A stretch of 64,000 nt of DNA from Salipaludibacillus neizhouensis (GTDB lineage Bacteria > Bacillota > Bacilli > Bacillales > Salisediminibacteriaceae), in the NCBI RefSeq assembly GCF_002886185.1, contig NZ_KZ614146.1, positions 3,175,224 through 3,239,223 on the forward strand, read 5' to 3'. The notes beneath the pieces are model-generated. The model was not told the DNA's origin. It was given only the letters and a program-made list of their open reading frames with translations, and searched no databases. This document shows, in pieces, positions 43,943 through 51,903 of the stretch. Every line of letters begins with the position of its first letter. Position 1 is the first letter of the stretch. The position numbers and the translations under genes are program-made.

Positions 43943-44518
43943 ATGAGTGTCCTCTTGTTTTTACTTTGCTCCTATTTAATAGGATGTTTTATGACAGGAA
44001 ATCTAGTCGCTTATTTTTCTGGAGTAAACCTACTTAACCATGGCAGTGGAAATATCGGAGCCCGAAACGCAGGTCGAGTTTTAGGAAAAATGGGATTTAT
44101 AGTGACATTTATCGGGGATGCTATCAAAGGAGCTCTTGTTGTTGGTGGGGCTATTTTGCTCGGATATGACGAAGTATTTCAATTATTCGCTTTAATATGT
44201 GTCATTTCGGGACACATATGGCCCATTTTGTACCGTTTTCGAGGCGGTAAAGGAATTTCAAGCCTTGTCGGTGGTTTAGCTGCCTTTAACGTTCTATTAC
44301 TTCTCATGATTGTTATTATTTTTGTAGTCCTCTTCATTTTTTTGAAAAGTTTTAGCTTCACCGGTCTCATCTCATTTCTATTTTCGCCTTTTCTTTCGTA
44401 TTTACTCTATCAAAATAGTTATATTTTTTGGATACTTTTTCTCAATATCGGAATCGTTTTTTATGCTCACCGCGAAAATATTACTGAAATAATACATGAA
44501 AAGGAGAAATCATTATGA
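43943..44518 (+). CDS. PlsY-family acyl-phosphate:glycerol-3-phosphate acyltransferase paralogue
   Basis: A 191-residue membrane protein. PlsY moves an acyl group from acyl-phosphate to glycerol-3-phosphate. Both catalytic motifs are present: GSGNIGARNAGRVLGKMG (first) and GHIWPILYRFRGGKGISS (second), with five to seven helices. The ATG at 43943 has AAAGAAAGG about 10 bases upstream; earlier in-frame starts lie in the repeat B flank. The C-terminus overlaps the next gene by 4 bases (ATGA). Coupling with an acyltransferase-aminotransferase fusion suggests a specialised lipid role, not the housekeeping enzyme. Confidence 0.86.
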   Translation: MSVLLFLLCSYLIGCFMTGNLVAYFSGVNLLNHGSGNIGARNAGRVLGKMGFIVTFIGDAIKGALVVGGAILLGYDEVFQLFALICVISGHIWPILYRFRGGKGISSLVGGLAAFNVLLLLMIVIIFVVLFIFLKSFSFTGLISFLFSPFLSYLLYQNSYIFWILFLNIGIVFYAHRENITEIIHEKEKSL

Positions 44519-46098
44519 GCTATACTTTTAACATTGCATCCCAACAAAGTGAGTTTGACCAAATCCATCATTTAAATTATAAAACTTTTGTAGACGAAAT
44601 TCCTCAACACGAGACGAACCAGTCTAAAATACTCGTCGACAAATTTCATGAAGAAAATACATACCTTATTTGTTGTAAGGATGACCTTGTAATCGGGATG
44701 TTGGCAATCAGGGACAACCGACCTCTTTCATTGGAAAATAAACTTGAAAATTTAGAAGAGCTACTTCCTAAAGGATATGATCATTATTGTGAGATAAGGT
44801 TATTAACCGTAGAAATAGAATATAGAATAGGACGTGTATTTAGAGGTTTGTCCCAGATATTGGCAAGGTATTGCATTCAAAAAGGCTATGATTTAGGGCT
44901 GATATCAGCAACAACGCGACAATTAAAATTATATAAACAGCTAGGATTTCAACCGTTTGGTGATTTAGTTGGCAGTGAAGGGGCATTCTATCAGCCTATG
45001 TATCTAACCAAAGAAACGTTTAATGAATCGACTGCCGGTAAGGTTGCATCTAAGCCAATCAGTTTCCTTCCAGGTCCAGTTCCCGTCCATCAATTTGTTC
45101 AAAAAGCCCTTGCATCCGCTCCGATTCCACACCGTTCCAATCAGTTTCAACTTTTGATGGATAGTGTGAAACAATCTCTTCTTTCCATGACATCTGCTAA
45201 TTATATGGAGATTCTTGTCGGCACGGGTACATTAGCTAATGATGTCATTGCTGCTCAGCTTTCATTGCATCAAGGAAAGGGATTAATTCTCCTAAATGGA
45301 GAGTTTGGTCAACGTATAAAAGATCATGCTTTACGGGCAAATCTATCTTTTGAAGTCATAGACAAATCCTGGGGAACTCCTTTTTCTGATGCTGAAATTA
45401 TATCAAAAATAGAAAAAGGAGATATTTCCTGGCTATGGATGGTTCACAGTGAAACATCGACTGGAATGCTGAATTCGGTTGAAAAAATCAAAGAAATATG
45501 TGAACGTTATCAAGTTCATCTCTGTTTAGACTGTATAAGTTCTTTAGGAGCCCTTCCGCTGGATCTGCAAGGTGTTTATCTGGCCTCCGGTGTTAGTGGC
45601 AAGGCAATAGGCTCCTATACAGGCTTATCTTTTGTTTTTCATCAAGAAAATATACCCCCTTCTAACCGATTACCGCGATACCTTGATTTAGGGATGTATC
45701 AAATGCAAAATAGTGTCCCATATTCTCATACTTCTAATTTAATGTGCGCCTTAAAGGAAGCTTTAAAACAATATGAGAGTAATAATAGATACGATAAAAT
45801 TGCTGCTGATATCTCGTTAGTTAGCGCCTCACTAGCTGAAGCAGGAATCTCTGTTTTATTAAATGCTGAGAACTCTTCTCCATTTATAATAACCATTCCC
45901 TTATCCTCTGATTATTCGTCGACTGAAATAGGAAAGTACCTTGAGATGCAGGGAATCTTCGTTCATTTTGAAAGTGACTATTTAAAACAACGAAACTGGA
46001 TTCAAATTGCCTGTTTGGGCGAATATAAAAAACGAGATCTCACTAATATGGTCAAGACACTACATCAAAAGATTAAAACCCCTCAAGGGCAATCGTAG
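44515..46098 (+). CDS. Fusion of GNAT/acyl-amino-acid-synthase-like domain and class V aminotransferase
   Basis: A 527-residue two-domain protein. Residues 1-170 are GNAT-like and resemble N-acyl amino acid or autoinducer synthases (YKTFVDEIPQHE, CEIRLLTVEIEYRIGRVF, YKQLGFQPFGDLVG). Residues 180-527 form a class V PLP enzyme of the serine-glyoxylate/phosphonate aminotransferase type: FLPGPVPV, GTGTLANDV, DCISSLGALPLDL and the likely PLP Lys363 in GVSGKAIGSYTG. GAAAAGGAG precedes the ATG, which overlaps the PlsY-like gene. The combination could make an amino-group carrier and acylate it. Substrates are unknown. Confidence 0.85.
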   Translation: MSYTFNIASQQSEFDQIHHLNYKTFVDEIPQHETNQSKILVDKFHEENTYLICCKDDLVIGMLAIRDNRPLSLENKLENLEELLPKGYDHYCEIRLLTVEIEYRIGRVFRGLSQILARYCIQKGYDLGLISATTRQLKLYKQLGFQPFGDLVGSEGAFYQPMYLTKETFNESTAGKVASKPISFLPGPVPVHQFVQKALASAPIPHRSNQFQLLMDSVKQSLLSMTSANYMEILVGTGTLANDVIAAQLSLHQGKGLILLNGEFGQRIKDHALRANLSFEVIDKSWGTPFSDAEIISKIEKGDISWLWMVHSETSTGMLNSVEKIKEICERYQVHLCLDCISSLGALPLDLQGVYLASGVSGKAIGSYTGLSFVFHQENIPPSNRLPRYLDLGMYQMQNSVPYSHTSNLMCALKEALKQYESNNRYDKIAADISLVSASLAEAGISVLLNAENSSPFIITIPLSSDYSSTEIGKYLEMQGIFVHFESDYLKQRNWIQIACLGEYKKRDLTNMVKTLHQKIKTPQGQS

Positions 46099-46151
46099 GG
46101 ACGGTTCTCTGCTTCATTTCTCGCGGAGAAATGAAGCAGAGAACCGTCCCC
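46098..46151. repeat. Palindromic repeat B, copy
   Basis: GGGACGGTTCTCTGCTTCAT and its mirror ATGAAGCAGAGAACCGTCCC form a 53-base palindrome starting on the last base of the preceding stop codon, followed by CTTGG as in the 32427 copy. It could double as the terminator of the cassette. Confidence 0.85.
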
Positions 46152-46159
46152 TTGGTTAC

Positions 46160-46188
46160 TTGACATACTAGCAAAAAGACTGTATCTT
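46160..46188 (+). promoter_or_regulatory. SigA-type promoter of the S-box gene
   Basis: TTGACA (46160-46165) and TATCTT (46183-46188) are separated by 17 bases, just upstream of the riboswitch. Confidence 0.65.
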
Positions 46189-46213
46189 TAAATTTAATTG
46201 AATATTTGAATCA

Positions 46214-46367
46214 TTCTTATCAAGAGAGGTGGAGGGACTGGCCCTTTGAAACTTCGGCAACAGACTTTTCTCAAGTACTGTGCTAATTCCAGAGCTATTT
46301 GCTTGAAGATAAGAAGAGAATGGCGGTTATTCCCCCCTCTTCTTCATTGAAGTGGGTTTTTTTAATT
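46214..46367 (+). ncRNA. SAM-I (S-box) riboswitch with terminator
   Basis: The aptamer (46214-46315) shows P1 TTCTTATC/GATAAGAA, the core AGAGGTGGAGGGACTGGCCC, GAAACTTCGGCAAC and GTGCTAATTCC. The expression platform pairs AAGAAGAG with CTCTTCTT and ends in seven T at about 46359-46365. SAM binding should stop transcription of the MetE-like gene downstream. Confidence 0.92.
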
Positions 46368-46389
46368 TTACAGAAAGAAGGGATTATTT

Positions 46390-47493
46390 ATGACAAGTAC
46401 TATTACTAAGGCTCCTTTTAGAGCAGATCATGTAGGGAGTTTACTTCGCCCGGAAGTTTTGCATCAGGCAAGAAAAGATTTTAAAGAAGGTAACATTTCA
46501 GCTGGACAATTGAGAGAAGTAGAGACTCAGGAAATCAAACACATTGTTGACAAACAAATTGAAGTCGGACTTCAAGCTGTCACAGACGGTGAATTCAGAC
46601 GAAGATTCTGGCACACTGATTTCCTAGAGCATTTAAATGGAATTGAAGGCTATGTTCCTGAACACGGTTATAAATTTGATGGGATTGAAACAGAAAGATA
46701 TGACATCCGTTGTAACGGAAAAATTTCCTTTAATCCTAATCATCCATTCATCGAAGATTTCATTGAATTTAAAGAAATTGTTGGCGACAAAGCTGTAGCA
46801 AAACAAACGATTCCGAGTCCAAACCAACTATTTAATGCTGGAATTCAGAATCCCGAGTTTTATCCAGACCTGGAGGAATTCACAAACGATATTATCCAAG
46901 CTTACCGAGATGCGATTAAAGCATTTTACGACGCTGGGTGTCGCTACATACAATTAGATGATGTATATATTGCTGGACTGTGTGCACCTACACTACCATT
47001 CAGTTCTAGTAATTTAACTAGAGAAAAATTAATTGATCTAGCACTCCATGTTGTAAACAGTGTTCTTGAAGATAAACCAGAAGATTTAACGGTGACTACC
47101 CACCTTTGCCGTGGAAACTATCGCTCTACATGGGCCTTTGAAGGGGCATATGACAAAATAGCTCCTACATTGTTTGCGAAAGAAAATGTAGATGGCTTTT
47201 TCCTTGAATATGACGATGATCGTTCAGGGGATTTCAAACCTTTGGAGTACATTCCTAATGGAGGAGCGCAAGTTGTACTTGGTATATTCACATCAAAGTT
47301 TGGTGAACTAGAAGATAAGGAAACTATTAAAGCTCGCGTTCAAGAAGCAACGAACTATGTACCTTTGGAGCAATTATGCATAAGTCCGCAATGCGGATTT
47401 GCGTCCACTCACCACGGCAACAAACTTACGGAAGATGAGCAATGGGCAAAACTCAAATATATTGTAGATGTCGCTAACGAGATTTGGGAGTAA
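46390..47493 (+). CDS. MetE C-terminal-like methyltransferase (YxjG/YxjH family)
   Basis: A 367-residue protein corresponding to the catalytic barrel of cobalamin-independent methionine synthase, as in Bacillus subtilis YxjG and YxjH, which are also S-box controlled. It starts with RADHVGSLLRPEVL. Zinc ligands are expected in TTHLCRGNYRSTW and SPQCGFASTHHG, with a Glu in FFLEYDDD. It probably makes methionine from homocysteine using a small methyl donor rather than the triglutamyl folate used by full MetE. AGAAAGAAGGG precedes the ATG. Confidence 0.92.
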   Translation: MTSTITKAPFRADHVGSLLRPEVLHQARKDFKEGNISAGQLREVETQEIKHIVDKQIEVGLQAVTDGEFRRRFWHTDFLEHLNGIEGYVPEHGYKFDGIETERYDIRCNGKISFNPNHPFIEDFIEFKEIVGDKAVAKQTIPSPNQLFNAGIQNPEFYPDLEEFTNDIIQAYRDAIKAFYDAGCRYIQLDDVYIAGLCAPTLPFSSSNLTREKLIDLALHVVNSVLEDKPEDLTVTTHLCRGNYRSTWAFEGAYDKIAPTLFAKENVDGFFLEYDDDRSGDFKPLEYIPNGGAQVVLGIFTSKFGELEDKETIKARVQEATNYVPLEQLCISPQCGFASTHHGNKLTEDEQWAKLKYIVDVANEIWE

Positions 47494-47506
47494 TTTCTCC
47501 TAAACT

Positions 47507-47553
47507 AAAAATAAAGGATTCGCCTTGTAATGGAGGTGGATCCTTTATTTTTC
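47507..47553 (+). terminator. Intrinsic terminator after the MetE-like gene
   Basis: AAATAAAGGATTCGCC pairs with GGTGGATCCTTTATTT (G-U pairs and a bulge), followed by T residues. Confidence 0.85.
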
Positions 47554-47640
47554 TGTATCTCGCATTTATTTAGGACTTCAGCGAAATAGTTACTCAAGTT
47601 TCGATTCAATCGCTTGCTTCTAAAACCTTAGTGGGTTAAA

Positions 47641-47693
47641 TTGACAAATTGTATACAATCAAAACGATATCAACTGTATACAAGTGGATACAA
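47641..47693 (+). promoter_or_regulatory. Promoter with GntR-like operator repeats
   Basis: A TTGACA-like -35 (47641-47646) overlaps the dyad TTGTATACAA (47649-47658); a second dyad, CTGTATACAAG (47674-47684), and a half site TGGATACAA (47685-47693) follow. TGTATAC dyads are typical GntR/YtrA-type operators. No matching regulator lies beside it. Confidence 0.6.
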
Positions 47694-47711
47694 TAAAGGG
47701 AGATCTATACG

Positions 47712-48096
47712 ATGAAAAAGGAAGATTTAAACGATCTTAAGAAAAAAGGACCATCACCGAGGTGGTGGTCATAAAGGAAAAGACCATCGTTCTCATCATC
47801 GTGGTCCAAAAACCTTTCGGCGAGGGAGAGCAATCGCCTTTTTAGAAATGATGAATCTTAAACGGTCCACGATTAAGCAGCAGTTAGAAGAACCAGAGTT
47901 TCAATCTATTAATCAACTTCTTATTGGTGAATTAAAAGCAATGGATATGGTCATCAACGAATTCATTCAATTATTCGGAATGGATGAAAGTGAAGAATCG
48001 GAAACACCTGTTAAAAAAGATGAAAACACGGAAAATTCTTCATCAGAAAATAAAGAAAAAAATGAGAAAGGGATTGATTCCGATGAAACAAATTAA
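47712..48096 (+). pseudogene. Frameshifted His-rich small protein gene
   Basis: From the ATG at 47712 (AAAGGGAG upstream) the frame reads MKKEDLNDLKKK and then stops 9 codons later. Moving one base at the run of six A (about 47741-47746) opens a frame that continues DHHRGGGHKGKDHRSHHRGP, then FRRGRAIAFLEMMNLKRST and QSINQLLIGELKAMDMVINE, to an acidic tail ending at 48096. The joined product would be about 127 residues: a basic His/Gly/Arg-rich head, a helical middle and an acidic tail. I do not recognise it firmly. The shift may be mutation, sequencing error or transcript slippage. It overlaps the O-methyltransferase start by 14 bases. Confidence 0.65.
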
Positions 48097-48721
48097 CAGG
48101 TATATCGATTCAGTTTTTAATAAAGAAGATGCTCTATTAGAAGAGGTCATCTCGTCTATCAAAGAAAACGAAATGCCTCCTATATCAGTATCTCCATCGT
48201 CAGGAAAACTTTTAACGATGCTTATATCGATTTCAAAAGCTAAAAATGTACTGGAAATAGGGGCCCTTGGGGGTTACAGTGGCATTTCTATTGCTAGAGG
48301 ATTCGGGAAAGAGGGACAATTAACTTCTCTTGAATTAGAAGAGAGCTACTCAAAGCTAGCAAATAACAATCTGTCTAAGGCAGGCTTTGCAGATCAAGTA
48401 CATTATATTACTGGCCCAGCCTTAGACAGCCTTGAAAAACTGGTGAGCGACGATAAGCAATTTGATTTTTTCTTTATTGATGCTGACAAAGAGAATTATG
48501 AAAACTATCTCAATTACTGCATTAAATTAGCGGAACCTGGTGCTCTAATAGTTTGTGATAATGTACTGGCTGGTGGCAGTGTCGCAGACCAGGACGCAAA
48601 ACCTAAACGTTATACTGAATTTATGAAGAAATTCAATGAGACAGTGGCCAATCATCCTCAATTAGAGTCACTGCTTATTCCACTCGGTGATGGTATGACA
48701 ATGTCCAAAGTAATGAAATAA
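48083..48721 (+). CDS. SAM-dependent O-methyltransferase (caffeoyl-CoA type)
   Basis: A 212-residue Rossmann methyltransferase of the COMT/YrrM group. The SAM motif I is VLEIGALGGYSGISIARG, with LTSLELEESY at the acidic ribose-binding position. Metal ligands are expected in DFFFIDADKENYENY and VCDNVLAGG. GAAAGGG lies 9 bases before the ATG at 48083; longer in-frame starts overlap the preceding gene almost fully. Coupled to the frameshifted His-rich gene and probably controlled by the same GntR-like operators. Small catechol-like substrates are usual; the real one is unknown. Confidence 0.88.
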   Translation: MKQINRYIDSVFNKEDALLEEVISSIKENEMPPISVSPSSGKLLTMLISISKAKNVLEIGALGGYSGISIARGFGKEGQLTSLELEESYSKLANNNLSKAGFADQVHYITGPALDSLEKLVSDDKQFDFFFIDADKENYENYLNYCIKLAEPGALIVCDNVLAGGSVADQDAKPKRYTEFMKKFNETVANHPQLESLLIPLGDGMTMSKVMK

Positions 48722-48782
48722 AAGAATATTTGTGTTTGATAAAATTAGTCCGCCTGTAGCGTATGTTACCTCTGGTCGAAGG

Positions 48783-48820
48783 AAGAAGTCTCTCCTCTAA
48801 TAAAAGACTTCTTCTTCTTT
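48783..48820 (+). terminator. Probable terminator between convergent genes
   Basis: AAGAAGTCT pairs with AGACTTCTT around a 13-base loop, followed by CTTCTTTT. The T run is interrupted, so strength is uncertain. Confidence 0.5.
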
Positions 48821-51573
48821 TAATCTTCGTTAGTATCTTCTTGGTTCAAAGCTTCTTCTTCACCTGTTGTACTGCTGGTATTCGTATCATCTTGTTCCGG
48901 ATCTGCTTCTTCTTCTGTTGTATTTTTTTCTTCCGCACTATTTGATTCTACTTCTGAATTTGTCTGCTCTTGCTCCGTTTTATTTGCACTTTCATTCCCT
49001 TCTGTCTGCTCAGGTTCTGATTCCGCCTGATTTACTTCTGTCTGTTCTGGCTCCGCTTCTACTTCGTTTAGCTGCTCTTGCTCTGCTTCTTTTACACTTT
49101 CATTTTCTTCCGTCTGCTTCTCCGACTCTGTTTCTGTCTCATTTTCTTCTGTTGCTTCGGGCTTCGGCTCAGACTCTATTTCTTCATTTCCCTCTGTTTT
49201 CTCTTGCTCCGCTTCACCTACGCTATTCTCTTCTTTAGACCCCTCAGGTTCTGCCTCTGGTTTATTTTCTTCTGTCTGTTCTGGCTCCGCTTCTTCTAAA
49301 TTTTCACTTTCTTCCGTCTGTTCAGGCTTTGCTTCTTCATCTTCCACGTTGCCTTCTGGCTGGTCTGATTCCGAACCTTCTCCCTCTTCATTCCTTTCTG
49401 ACTGCTCCGGTTCTGGCTCAGAGTTCTCTTCTACGTCTTGATCCACAGAGTTATCATCCTCTATTTGATTGCTGTCGTTTGATTCCGGTACCTCATCTTT
49501 AGGTTCTGATTGCTTCTTCTCCAGCTCTTCTTCAACAAGGCTGTATGCATCTTCAACGGTTGTTCCAGAAACAAATAATTCTGTTACAATATCATCCTTG
49601 TCTGAACTGCCAGTTGCTCTTTCACCAGTTGACGTATCAATGGTTATCTCTTCCACAGAATCGGGCTTCACGAAATCATGAGTCTCTTCATCTACCATTT
49701 CTGTCATTACTTCTTTAAATATAAGTCGCGCAATTTGCTTATCCTCATCTGTTTTTATATAGTTTTCATCACTCACTTGTGGGTATCCTGTCCATACAGC
49801 AACAGTATAATTTGAGGTATAACCAGCAAACCAAACGTCAGGTACGCCATCTGAAATAGTGTATTTTTGTTTTGTTTCTTCATTAAAGTTTGTCGTGCCT
49901 GTTTTTCCCGCAACTGCTACGCCTTCAATATTTGCCAGACGACCAGTTCCTTCTTCTACGACGGATTGCAGCATATCGGTTACCATATATGAGGTGGCAT
50001 CACTCATTGCCTGCACCGGTTCAGGCTGCATATTAATCTCTTTCCCATCAGGAAATACTACTTTTTTAATCACATGAGGCTCATTATACATTCCCTCATT
50101 TCCAAATGCAGCGTAAGCACCAGCAAGCTCTAACGGAGAAATTCCTTCCTTAAGAGATCCAAGTGCATAGGATTCATAGAGAGGTCCTTCCATCGATAAA
50201 CCAACATTGGAGGCAAATTCACTTGCCCGTTCACTCCCCACTTCCTGAAAAGTTTTAACGGCTGGTATATTCCATGATCGTGTTAATGCTTCACGCATGG
50301 ATACAATCCCGTGATAATTCCCATTATAATTAGTTATCACCTGATCAGAATCCGTATAAGTCATTTCTTCATCTTCTATTTGTTGATAGGTTGACCAGTT
50401 TAAGTACTCAATTGCCGGACCATAACTTAGTATCGGTTTAATTGTTGAACCTGGAGACCGTTGAATATTTGTTGCATAGTTGGATCGACTCTTCCCGGAC
50501 TCTTGATTCCGCCCGCCTCCTACTGCTTTAATTTCACCTGTTTGATTATCAATAAGGGTTAATCCTGCTTGAAAACGCTCATCAGGATACGAGATATATT
50601 CATCCGAATTCAACACTTTCTCCACATGTTCTTGCGCGGTTTTGTCATAAGTCGTATAAATTTCCAGACCACCATTGTAAATCATGGAGGCATCTATCTC
50701 TTCCATGCTCTCAAGCTCTTTATAAACGAGGTCCATAAATGCATCTGAAATCTCGTAATTACTTCTATTTCCTTCGATCATATCTTCTATCGAGACACTT
50801 TTTGCCTCCTCATACTCTTCGTCTGTGATAAAACCTTGATCCTTCATCACAAATAACACCGTATTACGGCGCTCTTCTCCTAGTTCAGGATGTTGAAATG
50901 GATCATAGCCAGAAGGCCGTTGAGGAAGGCCTGCTAATAAAGCTGCTTCTTCAATCGTTAACTCCTCCAGAGTTTTCCCGAAGTAAGCATCAGCTGCACT
51001 TACAATTCCGTGAGCACCATTACCAAAGTAAATTTTGTTTAAATAAAACTCCAGAATTTCATCTTTCGTATATTTTTTCTCTACTTCAAGAGCCAGATAG
51101 GCTTCTTGAACCTTTCTTTCTATTGATTTCTCCGAGGTTAAAAGAGAGTTCTTAACTACCTGTTGCGTTATCGTACTCCCTCCTTCAGAGCCAAAACCAT
51201 CCGTAATATTTGATAAAATAGCTCCCCCAATCCTTTTTGCATCAAGACCTGAATGCTCATAAAAACGAGTATCTTCGATGGCAATGAATGCATCTCGAAC
51301 ATGTTGCGGAATATGTTCAATCTGAGTAGATTGACGGTCTTCTCCATTATCTAAAGTGACCATTTCTTCACCTGTATGATCATATAATGTAGACGAGTTC
51401 GAATATATAAAGGTATCATCATCAATAGACGGAGCACTCTGAACCAGGCTATAAACATGGATGCTACCAACTACCCCGGTTACAAGGAAAAATAGCAAAA
51501 ATATTATAATAGCTCTCATAAGAAAAGATTGCTTTTTACTTCTCTTTTTTGTTGCACGTTTTTTCTCCATCAT
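48820..51573 (-). CDS. Class A penicillin-binding protein (PBP1A/2A-like) with acidic C-terminal tail
   Basis: A 917-residue bifunctional peptidoglycan synthase. A Lys/Arg-rich cytoplasmic start and one membrane helix lead into a glycosyltransferase domain: EDTRFYEHSGLD, GGSTITQQVVKN and KYTKDEILEFYLNKIYFGNG. The transpeptidase shows SPGSTIKP (active Ser), SWN and AGKTGTT. Residues from about 700 to the end are a low-complexity tail of Glu, Pro, Ser, Asn and Gln built on EPEQTE-like phrases, far longer and more acidic than in Bacillus subtilis PBP1. Such acidity suits an exposed domain in saline surroundings. It is transcribed alone. Confidence 0.93.
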   Translation of the reverse strand: MMEKKRATKKRSKKQSFLMRAIIIFLLFFLVTGVVGSIHVYSLVQSAPSIDDDTFIYSNSSTLYDHTGEEMVTLDNGEDRQSTQIEHIPQHVRDAFIAIEDTRFYEHSGLDAKRIGGAILSNITDGFGSEGGSTITQQVVKNSLLTSEKSIERKVQEAYLALEVEKKYTKDEILEFYLNKIYFGNGAHGIVSAADAYFGKTLEELTIEEAALLAGLPQRPSGYDPFQHPELGEERRNTVLFVMKDQGFITDEEYEEAKSVSIEDMIEGNRSNYEISDAFMDLVYKELESMEEIDASMIYNGGLEIYTTYDKTAQEHVEKVLNSDEYISYPDERFQAGLTLIDNQTGEIKAVGGGRNQESGKSRSNYATNIQRSPGSTIKPILSYGPAIEYLNWSTYQQIEDEEMTYTDSDQVITNYNGNYHGIVSMREALTRSWNIPAVKTFQEVGSERASEFASNVGLSMEGPLYESYALGSLKEGISPLELAGAYAAFGNEGMYNEPHVIKKVVFPDGKEINMQPEPVQAMSDATSYMVTDMLQSVVEEGTGRLANIEGVAVAGKTGTTNFNEETKQKYTISDGVPDVWFAGYTSNYTVAVWTGYPQVSDENYIKTDEDKQIARLIFKEVMTEMVDEETHDFVKPDSVEEITIDTSTGERATGSSDKDDIVTELFVSGTTVEDAYSLVEEELEKKQSEPKDEVPESNDSNQIEDDNSVDQDVEENSEPEPEQSERNEEGEGSESDQPEGNVEDEEAKPEQTEESENLEEAEPEQTEENKPEAEPEGSKEENSVGEAEQEKTEGNEEIESEPKPEATEENETETESEKQTEENESVKEAEQEQLNEVEAEPEQTEVNQAESEPEQTEGNESANKTEQEQTNSEVESNSAEEKNTTEEEADPEQDDTNTSSTTGEEEALNQEDTNED

Positions 51574-51903
51574 TTACCTCCCAATAAAATCTAAACCTAA
51601 ACTACTAGATTCCCAACTCGATAAAAACTAAAACAAGGGAAAAAATGGAGTTTTATAGCTTTTGTAAAATATAGAGTAGGAAAAAATCACTCGGTTTAAA
51701 AAGTTCCTCCATAATGAAAGAATTACCAATTACTGTGAATCCCTATATGAATTCGTTGTATAATGGTTAAGGCAATATCTTGAAACTTTAGTGACATAGA
51801 ATCGTACTCTTCGATATAAGGAGGCTATGCTTTAATAAACGAAATGATACATACCCTTGCATTTTAAAATCAAAATTCATAGAAAAAGAAGGTGTTTATT
51901 AGA
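51574..51903. other. Gene-free divergent promoter interval
   Basis: About 330 bases between the divergent penicillin-binding protein and ABC exporter genes. Apart from AAGAAGG ahead of the exporter, no recognisable site, repeat or small gene is visible. Confidence 0.35.

Noticed and set aside
48867-49299. Leu/Phe-rich plus-strand frames opposite the penicillin-binding protein tail
   Set aside because: They mirror the acidic repeat tail; hydrophobic composition results from reverse-complemented Glu codons.
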